DNA of 64,000 bases from an uncultured Opitutales bacterium. GTDB lineage: Bacteria; Verrucomicrobiota; Verrucomicrobiia; Opitutales; Intestinicryptomonadaceae. This document shows positions 55,866-64,000 of the stretch, piece by piece; positions within the stretch are counted from its first letter, which is position 1; every line of letters starts with the position of its first letter. The translations under genes and the position numbers were made by a program. The DNA is taken from assembly GCA_944390805.1 (NCBI GenBank), contig CALXQW010000037.1:1-64000 (forward strand), read 5' to 3'. The notes below the pieces were generated by a model. The model worked only from the letters and a program-made list of their open reading frames with translations, searched no databases and was not told the DNA's origin.

Positions 55866-56261
55866 ATGGAATATATATTTTATCTGTTCTGTTTCTGCGT
55901 TTTATACGTGATAGTTGCAAATTTTCTATTTCTGCGCCATTTTAGCAGGAAAGATCTGCAGATTAAAGCTGAGTATTTTGACGGAATGATAAATTTGTAT
56001 ATTAAAAATAATTCCGGCAGAGATCTATATATAAACTCAGTCGGAGTATTTAATATTATAACTCAACGCAGTATAAGTTGGGGATGGATGCACGGCTCAA
56101 TTTCAATTCCCAAACATGGATATGATATAACATCGTTGCCGCCAAAGGAAAATATGCCAATTTCCCTATTTAAAGGGGGTACGGCAGAATTATCTATGCC
56201 GTTTGAAATTAACTCTACAAAACCTACCGGGGTATATATAGACGTTTCTCATTATATTTAG
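55866..56261 (+). CDS. Small membrane-anchored protein of unknown function
   Basis: A 131-residue protein. One hydrophobic helix (MEYIFYLFCFCVLYVIVANF) covers residues 1-24, followed by RHFSRK and a mostly beta-strand domain (LQIKAEYFDGMINLYIKNN, MPFEINSTKPTGVYIDV). No family is recognised. It is a single gene in an AT-rich stretch, 190 bases after ispG, with no close neighbour on the same strand. Composition and isolation suggest accessory origin. A weak GTATG/CATAC hairpin follows without a U tract. Confidence 0.6.
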   Translation: MEYIFYLFCFCVLYVIVANFLFLRHFSRKDLQIKAEYFDGMINLYIKNNSGRDLYINSVGVFNIITQRSISWGWMHGSISIPKHGYDITSLPPKENMPISLFKGGTAELSMPFEINSTKPTGVYIDVSHYI

Positions 56262-56501
56262 ATAAAAACATAGATAATTCATTGTATGAAAGAAAATACA
56301 CATACAACTTTCTCGGCAGAAGCATCAGTAAATATTATTACTTGGAAAATGTATTTTTTAGAATATATCAAAAATAAGATATATTTATAGAATATTTAAT
56401 GTTTTATAATTACATAGATGTATATTTAATTAATAATATTTTTCAAAAACAAAAACTTGCGCAATGAAATTCATGTAGATTAGGCAAAAAACAATGCTTA
56501 A

Positions 56502-58025
56502 TTAGATATTTTCAAGTTGCTTCCATGATTCTGGCCCATCGTTCTTTTGGGGATTGCCGGGAGTGCTTCTCCCAGATTTAACATAGTCGAAAAACAAGGA
56601 GCGAAGTTCGTTTACTACGTCGGGATACTTATCACATAGATTATTCTTTTCCGATGGATCGGCTTGCATATCGTAAAGCTGTAGTTTAGGCAACTGAGCT
56701 ATTATTTTATTGTCTTTGTCAGGCTTGGGGAAACTCCAGCCTCCGGACGACGGAGAAAGCAAAAGTTTCCATTTTCCTTTCCTTATTGTAAATTGCCCGT
56801 AAAAAGAGTGGAATACCGTAGCTTCTCTAATTGGCTCAATATGCGTTTCAGATTCTAATAATGGAAGTATATTATAACTGTCTTCGCCTTCGGAATCTTC
56901 CAGCTTATATCCATTTATTGCGGCAAATGTTGCATAGAAATCCGTAAGGCATATGGTTTGATTTACATAATGCGGAGCAGATTTCTGAGGCCATTTTACT
57001 ATGCATGGAATTCTATGACCTCCGTCGAATAAATCAGCCTTATGACCTCTATATATATAGTTTGGATAGTGTCCTTGAGTTTTAAGGTTGGCAATTCCGG
57101 AGGCAGGGCTGCACCCGTTGTCGGAGGTAAAGACAATTAATGTATTTTTTGCTTTACCTGATTTTTCAACAGCATCAACTATGCGGCCTACCATGTCATC
57201 AACCATTATGACGAAATCTCCATAACTGCCCAATCCGGATTTGCCTTTGTACTCTTCCGTGGGGAGTATTGGCGTGTGAGGGGCGGGAATAGGTAGGTAT
57301 AGAAAATATGGCTGTCCTAATTTTGACTTCTCCTCTATATACTTGCATGCACGCGAAATTATGTTTGGCAAAGCTTTTTCATGTTCAAAATCTGATGCCG
57401 TAGGACCTTTGCGCCAGAATGCATATTTATCTTTATTTTCCGTTTCTCTATTTGGAATAGCAGTAGGCATATTGTTTTCCACATATACATATGGAGGCAT
57501 ATCCAGAGAGCCGGTGAAACCGTAGAAATAATCGAACCCAAGAGTTGTTGGGCCATTTTTTATAGGCTTTGAGAAATCAACGTTTTCTTCTCCAGCATCA
57601 ATATTGTTCCAGTCCCAGCCCAAATGCCATTTGCCTATAGCTGCGGTTGTGTATCCTTATTTTTTTAGCATAGAGGCAATTGTCTGCCTGCCAGGCTGTA
57701 TCAAGGCTTTGCTGTATCCATATATAACGCCTTGTTTGAGGGTAGACCTCCAGTTATAACGTCCGGTTAAAATACTATAACGAGTAGGTGTGCATACTGA
57801 AGATGATGAATGGGCATCTGTAAATACCACACCTTGAGTTGCCAACCCGTCAATATTTGGAGTTTTTATTTTAGATAGTTCCTTACCCAATATTGATACA
57901 TCTCCATAACCCATGTCGTCTGCCAGAATGAAAATAATATTGGGTTTGTCAGCAGATGTGTTTTCTCCGAAAGAAATGAACGGTAAAAGTAAAGTTAAAA
58001 TGGCAATAAAAAAATCTTTTCCCAT
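56502..58025 (-). pseudogene. Exported sulfatase interrupted by one in-frame stop codon
   Basis: A sulfatase gene of about 507 codons read from ATG 58025 but cut by TAA at 57657-57659. Both halves are in the same frame and the protein runs without loss across the stop: ASMLKK, stop, then GYTTAAIGKWHLGWDW, a signature stretch of arylsulfatases. The first part has a signal peptide (MGKDFFIAILTLLLPFISF), the metal-binding ADDMGYGD motif and the formylglycine site Cys in SSVCTPTRYSILTGR. The second has FTSDNGCSP and DLFDGGHRIPCIVKWP. A single T-to-A reversal would give Lys, matching related proteins. The stop may be a recent nonsense mutation or a sequencing error. It lies in the AT-rich accessory stretch. 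Confidence 0.85.
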
Positions 58026-58434
58026 ATTATTCCATCTCTTATATAATAATCTAAGTTCGATTTATCGTTAACGAATTATCAAATATATATATGATTATAA
58101 TATAAAATATATTATGCGCAATACAAAATTTATACATGGCACTTTTACCTGAAAAACACAATAGAGTGATAAATTCTTAACTATGCGAATCTGGATAAAA
58201 TGATATTAAGAGAAATATATAAATAGACGCATGAGCCATACAGAATTTGTATGGCTCATTTTTAAGTGGTATATATTTATCTAATTCTATGTAATACGGA
58301 AGTTGATTATACCATTTTTTGTAAGATTTTGAGTGCAGATCTTTAATTATAAATAGAGCATTTAGAGTTTTACTTCCGTTAAAATTTAATTTAATAGGTT
58401 AAATATACATTGAAAACGCTTTTTAATCTGAAAT
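58026..58434. other. AT-rich gap with an orphan terminator
   Basis: About 410 AT-rich bases between the divergent sulfatase and Sel1 genes. It contains the promoters of both and the terminator-like hairpin listed separately. Only frames shorter than 15 codons are present upstream of that hairpin. No tRNA or repeat is seen. Confidence 0.5.
58231..58264 (+). terminator. Orphan Rho-independent terminator (no gene upstream)
   Basis: A perfect 11-bp stem (ATGAGCCATAC / GTATGGCTCAT) with a 7-base loop is followed by TTTTTAA on the plus strand. No plus-strand gene precedes it, so it ends either a small RNA or a lost gene. Confidence 0.75.
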
Positions 58435-60850
58435 ATGAGAAATCTATTATTCTGCATATTATTATTTTTTATCGGCAAATATATACGCATTTGACGTGGA
58501 TGCTCCAGAATTTAAGCTGAAAATAAAAGAGGGAGATTCTTCCGCTTTAAAAGTTCTAAAAGAAGAGGCCGAAAGAGGAAACCCAAGAGCACAATGTCTT
58601 TTGGGCAGGCGTTATTTAAACGGCTGGAAGATAGAAAAAAATTCCGACGAAGGCGTAAAATGGCTCAAGCGAGCCATAGAACAGGGAGATCTGGAAGCCC
58701 AATGCAATTTAGGGGTATGTTATATTAAAGGATGGGGAGTCAATGAAGATCTAAATAAGGGCTTTTCCCTAATTAAAACGGCGGCGGAGAAAAAACATCC
58801 GTACGGGCAGGCAATGTTGGGGTATTGCTATATGCAAGGTTTCGGTGTGGCGCAAAATATCGAAGAAAGCATGAAGTGGACTCGAATGGCAGTAGAACAA
58901 GGAGATTCGTTAGGCCAGTTTATCTTAGCTTACTCTTATTCTCTAGGAGTAGGTGTAGATAAAGACTTTAATGAAGCTGAAAAATACTTTAAAGCTGCCG
59001 CTCAACAAGGTGATGAACAGGCCATGAGATCTTTAGGCATACTTTATCTTCAAGGCATGGGAGTTGCCCAAAATTTTCGCGAGGCTTTTAAATATATTGA
59101 ATCCGCAGCACAATGTGGTGATGAACAAGCCCAAGGATTATTAGGCTACTTATACTTGAACGGTCTGGGAGTTGAAAAAGATCTAAATAAGGCCGTTAAA
59201 TGGTTTAAAATCGGATCAGAAAGAAATGATTCCGAATCTCAATATAATTTGGGGATTTGCTATAGCAATGGTTTGGGCGTTGAAAAAAATCTAGATGAAG
59301 CTTTTAAATATTTAACTTTAGCTGCCGAACAAGGAAATGCTGATGCCCAGTATAACTTGGGTATTTGTTATTATAAGGGAGAAGGTGTAGAAAAGAATCT
59401 CAATGAGGCATTCAGGTGCTTTGCCAGTGCCGCAAAACAGGGAAATGTCGGAGGGCAACGTAATTTGGGTATTTGCTATTATAAAGGGGAAGGTGTAAAA
59501 AAAGATCTCAATGAGGCGGTAAAATGGTTTAAAGCGGCTGCTCAACAGGGCGATTCTGAAGCACAAAAACATATGGGCATTTGCTATGCCGATGGTTTGG
59601 GCGTAGAAAAAGATTTGGAAGAAGCATTCAGATACTTCGAGCTTGCTGCAAAACAAGGAGATGTTGATGCTCAAGGTAATTTGGGCATCTGCTATGCCAA
59701 TGGTTTTGGTGTGGAAAAAAATATCGATGAGGCTTTCAAATATTTCAATCTTGCTGCAATACAGGGAAATGTTGATGCTCAATACAACTTGGGCGTTTGT
59801 TATTACGAAGGTCTGGGTGTTAAAAAAGATATCCGAGAGGCTGTAAAATGGTTTAAAGCGGCTGCTCAACAAGGTAATTTGTTGGCGCTTAGGAAATTGG
59901 GACTTTACTATTCTAAGGGGTTAGGCGTAGAAAAAGACCTCAGAGAAGCCTTTAAATATTTTGAGCTTGCCGCTAAGCAGAAAGATACAGATGCCCAGTA
60001 TAATTTGGGAGTTAGTTATTATAATGGTTTCGGCATTGAGAAGGACATCAACAAAGCCCTAAAGTGGTTAAAACTTTCGGCGGAAAATGGAAATAGTAAT
60101 GCTCAATATCAATTGGCGAAATTTTATTCTGTAGGCCATAATGTAGCGAAAGATCCCAAAGAAGCGTTTAAATGGTTTAAAGCTGCCGCCGAGAAAGGTA
60201 ATGTGCAGGCTCAAGACAAATTGGGCGGGTGTTATTATTTGGGCAAAGGCGTAGAGAAAAACTTCAATGAAGCTTTCAAATGGTTTGAAACCGCCTCAAG
60301 ACAAGGAAACATAGAGTCTTATCGGAATTTGGCCATTTGCTATAATCAAGGGCACGGTGTGGAAAAAGATCTTAAAAAAGCTTTTGAATATACTAAATTT
60401 GCTGCTGAGCATGGGGATACTTTGGCTAAGAGGCATTTGGCCATTTATTATTTCCAAGGCAGAGTCGTTCAAAAAGATATTAAAGAGGCTTTAAAATGGT
60501 TCAAAGCTGCCGCTGAAAAACAAGATGCAGTTGCTTTATATAATTTGGGTAGGTGCTACTGCGAAGGTTTAGGCGTTAAAAAAGACTTAGGAGAAGCTTT
60601 CAAATACTTTGAGGCTGCCGCCATGCGGGGATTTGTTCAGGCTCAATATACTCTCGCGGTCGTCTATACGGGAAAATTAGGCACGTTTAGAGATTATACC
60701 AAAGCTTATGTATGGTTTATGATATGCAAAGACAAAATCAATAAAGATCTTACCGAAGTACTTTCATATCTAAAGAATAATATGGATTCCACCCAAATGA
60801 AGGAAGCTGTCGAATATGAAGAAAAACTAAAACGTACAATAGGAAAATAG
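58435..60850 (+). pseudogene. Sel1-repeat protein gene with a one-base frameshift in its signal peptide
   Basis: A large Sel1-like repeat protein: the main frame (58496-60850, about 784 residues) carries about 19 repeats of 36 residues plus a worn one. A typical unit is AQYNLGICYYKGEGVEKN. Sel1 solenoids bind other proteins. The main frame has no good start; its first possible start is GTG 58496, in the region that should follow a signal peptide. ATG 58435 starts MRNLLFCILLF, but that frame stops at 58492. Removing one T from the six-T run (58465-58470) joins both as a signal peptide ending LSANIYA before FDVDAPEF. So the gene is either switched off by slippage, degenerate, or misread at that homopolymer. 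A strong terminator follows. Confidence 0.75.
58562..60710 (+). repeat. Sel1 tandem repeats (108-bp units)
   Basis: About 19 tandem 36-residue units are encoded, with moderate DNA identity. Units 9-11 and 12-14 look like a copied three-unit block: for example, GTAAAATGGTTTAAAGCGGC recurs near 59519 and 59840. Confidence 0.85.
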
Positions 60851-60896
60851 TTTATCACAAAAATCTTTGCGTGCTGGCTCTTGTATTATAATAATA

Positions 60897-60939
60897 CGCA
60901 AAAAACACCCGTTCTCGTTATTTCTCCGGGTGTTTTTTT
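60897..60939. terminator. Bidirectional terminator between the Sel1 gene and the GH43 gene
   Basis: An 11-bp stem (AAAAACACCCG / CGGGTGTTTTT) has A residues on the left and T residues on the right, serving convergent genes. Confidence 0.92.
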
Positions 60940-60976
60940 GAGTCTAAGTTAGTTGTGGCAAGAATAATATATGCCA

Positions 60977-62368
60977 TTACTCTTTTTTGAATACTTTCAG
61001 TTCCCATAACCCCCAGCGCGAGGCAGAGCCCCCTGTGAATTCTAGACGCACGAAACGCGCCTTGACAGGTTTTTCTGTTCGCTGTGGCCATTCATCTGTA
61101 TCGGCGTTATCAAGACTGCAGTAGAGCTGCCAGTTTTTAACATCGGCAACAGATCCGCTCTCAGGCTCGTCGGCCGAATATTCAATCTTGTACTTCACGG
61201 GACTGCGGACGGAGGCAAAGAACGGCTCTATTGCAGATATTTCCTCTACTTTTCCAAAGTCTGCGGATATCCATGCGCCTTTACTGTCGGCGGGTTCCCA
61301 TAAAGTACCGAAATTGCCGTCGAAAGCCTTTGATGCGTCGTAGGCGCCGGAGGTGTATTCCGCAGGGGCGGAGGACTCCGCCCTCAAAGGCTTAAGGGGC
61401 AGGGGGGCGCCTTTGCTGAGGGGGGCAAAGTCGAGCTTTACGCCGCGGTGAGTTGGAATTACCCTTTTTATCTCTCCGTCTTTATCGAAAACAAGTTCGT
61501 CTATGCATATTTGCCTGTATGTTCCGCCCCGATTTTCAGTTATTCTGGGGTATTCGAGCTTGTGGTATATTATGTAGTATTTATCCGCGATTTTTGCGGT
61601 GTAGTGGTGCCCTGGACCGTAAATATTTTTGCTCTTGTCCGTTATGAGAATGGGATTGTTCTTACCATATCTGAAAGGCCCGAGGGGAGAATCAGATACA
61701 GAATATTTTAGGCAGTAGGTGTTGTTTGTAAAAACGCCGTCGGAATACATCAGATAGTATTTCCCTCCATGCTTTAGCATGTGCGGCCCCTCAAAATATC
61801 CTTGGGGAGTGACATTCTGGGGGACAGTCTTGAACGAGGACATGTCGCTGTTTAGCTCGGCGGCGGCGCAAAGCCCGTTCTTGAAATCCCAACCGGAACC
61901 CCAGTAGAGATATGCTTTATTGTCGTCGTCTATAAATAGGTCGGCATCTATGCTGTGTATGGTGGGCGGGAAAAACTCCTTGTCTTTTATGAAAGGACCG
62001 CCGTCGGGTATGAGATTCTCAAAGGGCCCTAAGGGGGAAGACGCCTTTGCAACGTATATCTGGCTGTCCAAAGAGTAGTATAGATAGTAAAATTTTCCCG
62101 CTTTTCTTATGCACGGCGCCCATTGGCATTTTTTCTTGGTGGAGGTTGGCCAATTTAAGACGCGGTGCCTCCAGTTTACAAAATCTTTTGAATACCATAC
62201 GGTGCCGCAATCGCTGGTGGAATAGATGTAGAAAAATCCCTCGTCTATAAGCAGGGCGGGATCTGCAAAGTTGTCGGGCAGAATTGGGTTGCCTGAGTAG
62301 CGAAAGCCGTTCCCGTAAGACAGCAGACCCGCAAAAAAACACCAAAAAAACAATAGCGCAATTCTCAT
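60977..62368 (-). CDS. Exported GH43-type glycosidase with F5/8 (CBM32-like) domain
   Basis: Predicted secreted enzyme of 463 residues acting on arabinose- or xylose-containing glycans. A signal peptide (MRIALLFFWCFFAGLLSYG) precedes a five-bladed beta-propeller. The GH43 catalytic set is visible: base Asp36 in NFADPALL, the pKa-setting Asp in HSIDADLFIDDD near 140, and the acid Glu in YFEGPHML near 195. Residues about 325-463 form a discoidin-like sugar-binding domain (YDASKAFDGNFGTLWEP near 344 and VKARFVRLEFTGG near 435). The gene is monocistronic. The exact substrate (arabinan, xylan or galactan) cannot be set from sequence. Confidence 0.9.
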   Translation of the reverse strand: MRIALLFFWCFFAGLLSYGNGFRYSGNPILPDNFADPALLIDEGFFYIYSTSDCGTVWYSKDFVNWRHRVLNWPTSTKKKCQWAPCIRKAGKFYYLYYSLDSQIYVAKASSPLGPFENLIPDGGPFIKDKEFFPPTIHSIDADLFIDDDNKAYLYWGSGWDFKNGLCAAAELNSDMSSFKTVPQNVTPQGYFEGPHMLKHGGKYYLMYSDGVFTNNTYCLKYSVSDSPLGPFRYGKNNPILITDKSKNIYGPGHHYTAKIADKYYIIYHKLEYPRITENRGGTYRQICIDELVFDKDGEIKRVIPTHRGVKLDFAPLSKGAPLPLKPLRAESSAPAEYTSGAYDASKAFDGNFGTLWEPADSKGAWISADFGKVEEISAIEPFFASVRSPVKYKIEYSADEPESGSVADVKNWQLYCSLDNADTDEWPQRTEKPVKARFVRLEFTGGSASRWGLWELKVFKKE

Positions 62369-62445
62369 GGAAATTTACGCTATTTATCTCTGCCCTTTTT
62401 AAAAGCTTTTTTGCGGAAGAAATTTAATATGAAGCAGGAACCGCT

Positions 62446-63297
62446 TTACCGCCTTGCCGCCAGGTCGTACTCTTTTACCTCCTGGGGAGATTTATACGAG
62501 GCGGCGTCTTTTGAAGTGATAAATTCGGCCTTAAGCGTCATGCTTGAATCTTTGCCTTCAAAATTTATGGCTTCTATAAGATCTCCGCGCTTCTTTATGT
62601 ATAGACGTCCGACTGATAAATTAAACTCCTTCTCAGACTGGTTATTTTGCGCGAGAAAAGCGGCAACCTCCTTCATTTGCTCCTCGAGTTTATCCAAATC
62701 TGCCTTGGATATTCTGGCGCAAGCCTCCGTCAGTTGCGCTTTGAGTTTATCCCTTCCTTGGGCTTCAGGATTCTCCCGGTTTGAGACAGTACATATGCTA
62801 AGCGCATTGGTGGGCAGGTCTGTAGAATATAACAGCGTATCGCGTGTAAACGATGGAGCGTACAGCAGCCTTAGGTAAATATCCGGATATGTGAAGTATT
62901 CATTGAAACGGACTCTCGTATAACCTGAAATTTTTGAACTTTGCTCGGGCGAAAGATTCAGCGCGGGATTCACCACGGCATCTCCCATAGATAACAGCCC
63001 AAATCTCTTTGAATAGATATAGCGCGAGGAAAAGTCCTTGCTGCCAGCTGGCTTTATGGAAAGTTCCACGGTATCGTCGGCCGTCCAAACGTCGAGACTT
63101 GTCTCGGACTTTCCGTTTGGGGAACTTTGGGTAAGGGTTGTTCTTATAAATACGACACCGTTTTGTTTCATCGCGCCGAATAGCGAAGAAGAAACTTGGG
63201 TGGCTTTTGGAATCAATTTGTCGCCTTTGGCATTTGCGACAAATGGCAGAATGGCAAACGCAAATATTGCCGTAATATATGGAATGTAAGGTTTCAT
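62446..63297 (-). CDS. Exported protein of unknown function
   Basis: A 283-residue protein with a signal peptide (MKPYIPYITAIFAFAILPFVANA, cleavage after ANA). The mature part mixes beta strands and helices (NGVVFIRTTLTQS, SLDVWTADDTVELSIKP, a charged helical segment LEEQMKEVAAFLAQNNQ near residue 205, and GRLYIKKRGDLIEAINFEG). It might have a Lol-like shape, but I recognise no motif and see no clear relation to the protein at 8156-9019. It is a single gene divergent from carB, 200 bases away. Function unknown. Confidence 0.65.
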   Translation of the reverse strand: MKPYIPYITAIFAFAILPFVANAKGDKLIPKATQVSSSLFGAMKQNGVVFIRTTLTQSSPNGKSETSLDVWTADDTVELSIKPAGSKDFSSRYIYSKRFGLLSMGDAVVNPALNLSPEQSSKISGYTRVRFNEYFTYPDIYLRLLYAPSFTRDTLLYSTDLPTNALSICTVSNRENPEAQGRDKLKAQLTEACARISKADLDKLEEQMKEVAAFLAQNNQSEKEFNLSVGRLYIKKRGDLIEAINFEGKDSSMTLKAEFITSKDAASYKSPQEVKEYDLAARR

Positions 63298-63497
63298 AGT
63301 ACCACTCCCTTAACTGTTTTCAAAGGGGTAGATCGAAATTTGCCGCTTGTAAAGGATATAGTTAAATCTGATCATATAGAAATTCCTATATTTGCTTTTA
63401 CAAATTATACTTTATCCCACATGAGACTTTTTAGTGGGCACGAGAATAATATAAATTGACGAGAAGCAAAAAACAGTTTTTCATATTTTGATTAACC

Positions 63498-64000
63498 ATG
63501 CCAAAACGCACAGATATTAAATCCATTTTAATCGTGGGTTCGGGGCCTATTGTGATAGGTCAGGCCTGCGAATTTGACTACTCGGGCAGCCAAGCCTGCA
63601 AAGCGTTAAGGGAAGAAGGATACAAGGTAATATTGGTCAACTCCAATCCCGCCACAATTATGACGGATCCGCAGATGGCCGATGTAACCTACATAGAGCC
63701 TCTCGTCCCCGAAATTTTGGAAAAGATAATCGCAAAAGAGCGCCCCGATGCATTATTGCCAACACTGGGAGGCCAGACAGGCTTGAATTTGTCTGTCGAG
63801 CTATACAAAAGAGGCATACTCCAAAAATACAATGTGGAGATGATAGGCGCCGATGCCAAAGCGATAGAAAAAGGCGAGGATAGGGAAAAATTCAGAGAGG
63901 CCATGGTAAAAATAGGTCTCGATGTGCCGCTTAGCGTTGTTGTGCATTCGCTCAAGGAAGCGCTCGAATGGGCTGACTGGCATAAGAAATACCCGCTGAT
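63498..64000 (+). CDS. carB: Carbamoyl-phosphate synthase large subunit, N-terminal part (gene continues past window)
   Basis: The first 167 codons of carB are present; the frame runs off the right edge. The start ATG 63498 gives [17 protein letters not shown]. Family marks are [17 protein letters not shown] near residue 21, [11 protein letters not shown] near 48, [16 protein letters not shown] near 86 and the ATP-grasp region beginning with [16 protein letters not shown] near 117. The full enzyme makes carbamoyl phosphate from bicarbonate, ammonia and two ATP for pyrimidine and arginine synthesis, feeding pyrB at 14472. No carA is seen in the window. Confidence 0.95.
   Translation, partial: MPKRTDIKSILIVGSGPIVIGQACEFDYSGSQACKALREEGYKVILVNSNPATIMTDPQMADVTYIEPLVPEILEKIIAKERPDALLPTLGGQTGLNLSVELYKRGILQKYNVEMIGADAKAIEKGEDREKFREAMVKIGLDVPLSVVVHSLKEALEWADWHKKYPL

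Noticed and set aside
58496-60850. CRISPR-like periodic repeats
   Set aside because: The 108-base period is continuous coding sequence for Sel1 units, without spacers.

Overview
The window looks like a chromosome segment of a Gram-negative (diderm), saccharolytic member of the Verrucomicrobiota, most likely Opitutae. This is inferred from gene content, not from a marker phylogeny. The clues are surface proteins with a C-terminal PEP-CTERM sorting tail, a Pal/OmpA lipoprotein, many lipoproteins and beta-barrel or Lol-like envelope proteins, a DUF1080 lipoprotein, and secreted enzymes for plant-type polysaccharides (GH78, GH31, GH43, CE7 and a broken sulfatase) among conserved housekeeping genes. 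I found no tRNA, rRNA, CRISPR array, insertion sequence, prophage or origin.

Layout. 1-2.7 kb: two tandem PEP-CTERM surface protein genes with nearly identical 3' ends. 3.0-4.7 kb: ybaK and a membrane protein whose soluble domain resembles archaemetzincin but has lost its zinc motif. 4.8-9.4 kb (minus): a tightly packed run secG, LolA-like protein, M29 aminopeptidase, rluD-type pseudouridine synthase, metY. 9.5-13.3 kb: purL, long clostridial-type. 13.4-18.5 kb (plus): an outer-membrane barrel, then pyrB-pyrC-CPBP protease-thiL. 18.6-19.4 kb: paired fluC (crcB) genes. 19.5-21.3 kb: glmS. 21.7-29.8 kb (minus): a third PEP-CTERM protein and a polysaccharide locus (GH78, GH31, SGNH hydrolase). 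29.9-32.7 kb (minus): a Pal-like lipoprotein, then a WaaL/Wzy-like membrane protein paired with a coiled-coil protein. 32.9-36.3 kb (plus): prfB with its programmed +1 frameshift, then a four-gene unit (uncharacterised protein, SecDF-P1-like lipoprotein, M23 peptidase, small membrane protein). 36.5-42.5 kb: eno, DUF1080 lipoprotein, purH, LysM lipoprotein, purC. 42.6-48.2 kb: CE7 esterase, SMR transporter, icd, ppgK, C_GCAxxG protein, Tat-exported TIM-barrel protein. 48.5-55.7 kb: a lipoprotein, the 4.5S SRP RNA, and the operon uppS-cdsA-dxr-rseP-ispG. 55.7-60.9 kb: an AT-rich accessory stretch with an orphan small protein, a sulfatase cut by one in-frame stop, and a Sel1-repeat gene whose signal peptide is out of frame by one base. 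61-64 kb: GH43 plus F5/8 domain protein, an exported protein and the start of carB.

How the genes fit together. The core genes cover purine (purL, purH, purC) and pyrimidine (pyrB, pyrC, carB) synthesis, the MEP isoprenoid pathway feeding undecaprenyl phosphate (dxr, ispG, uppS), amino-sugar supply for the envelope (glmS), and protein export (SRP RNA, secG, rseP). The accessory genes encode exported glycan-degrading enzymes and surface proteins. The items most worth a second look are the pseudo-archaemetzincin membrane protein, the possibly phase-variable Sel1 gene, the nonsense-interrupted sulfatase, the tandem PEP-CTERM genes with shared 3' ends, and the uncharacterised four-gene unit behind prfB. 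All calls come from reading the sequence; no database search was run.
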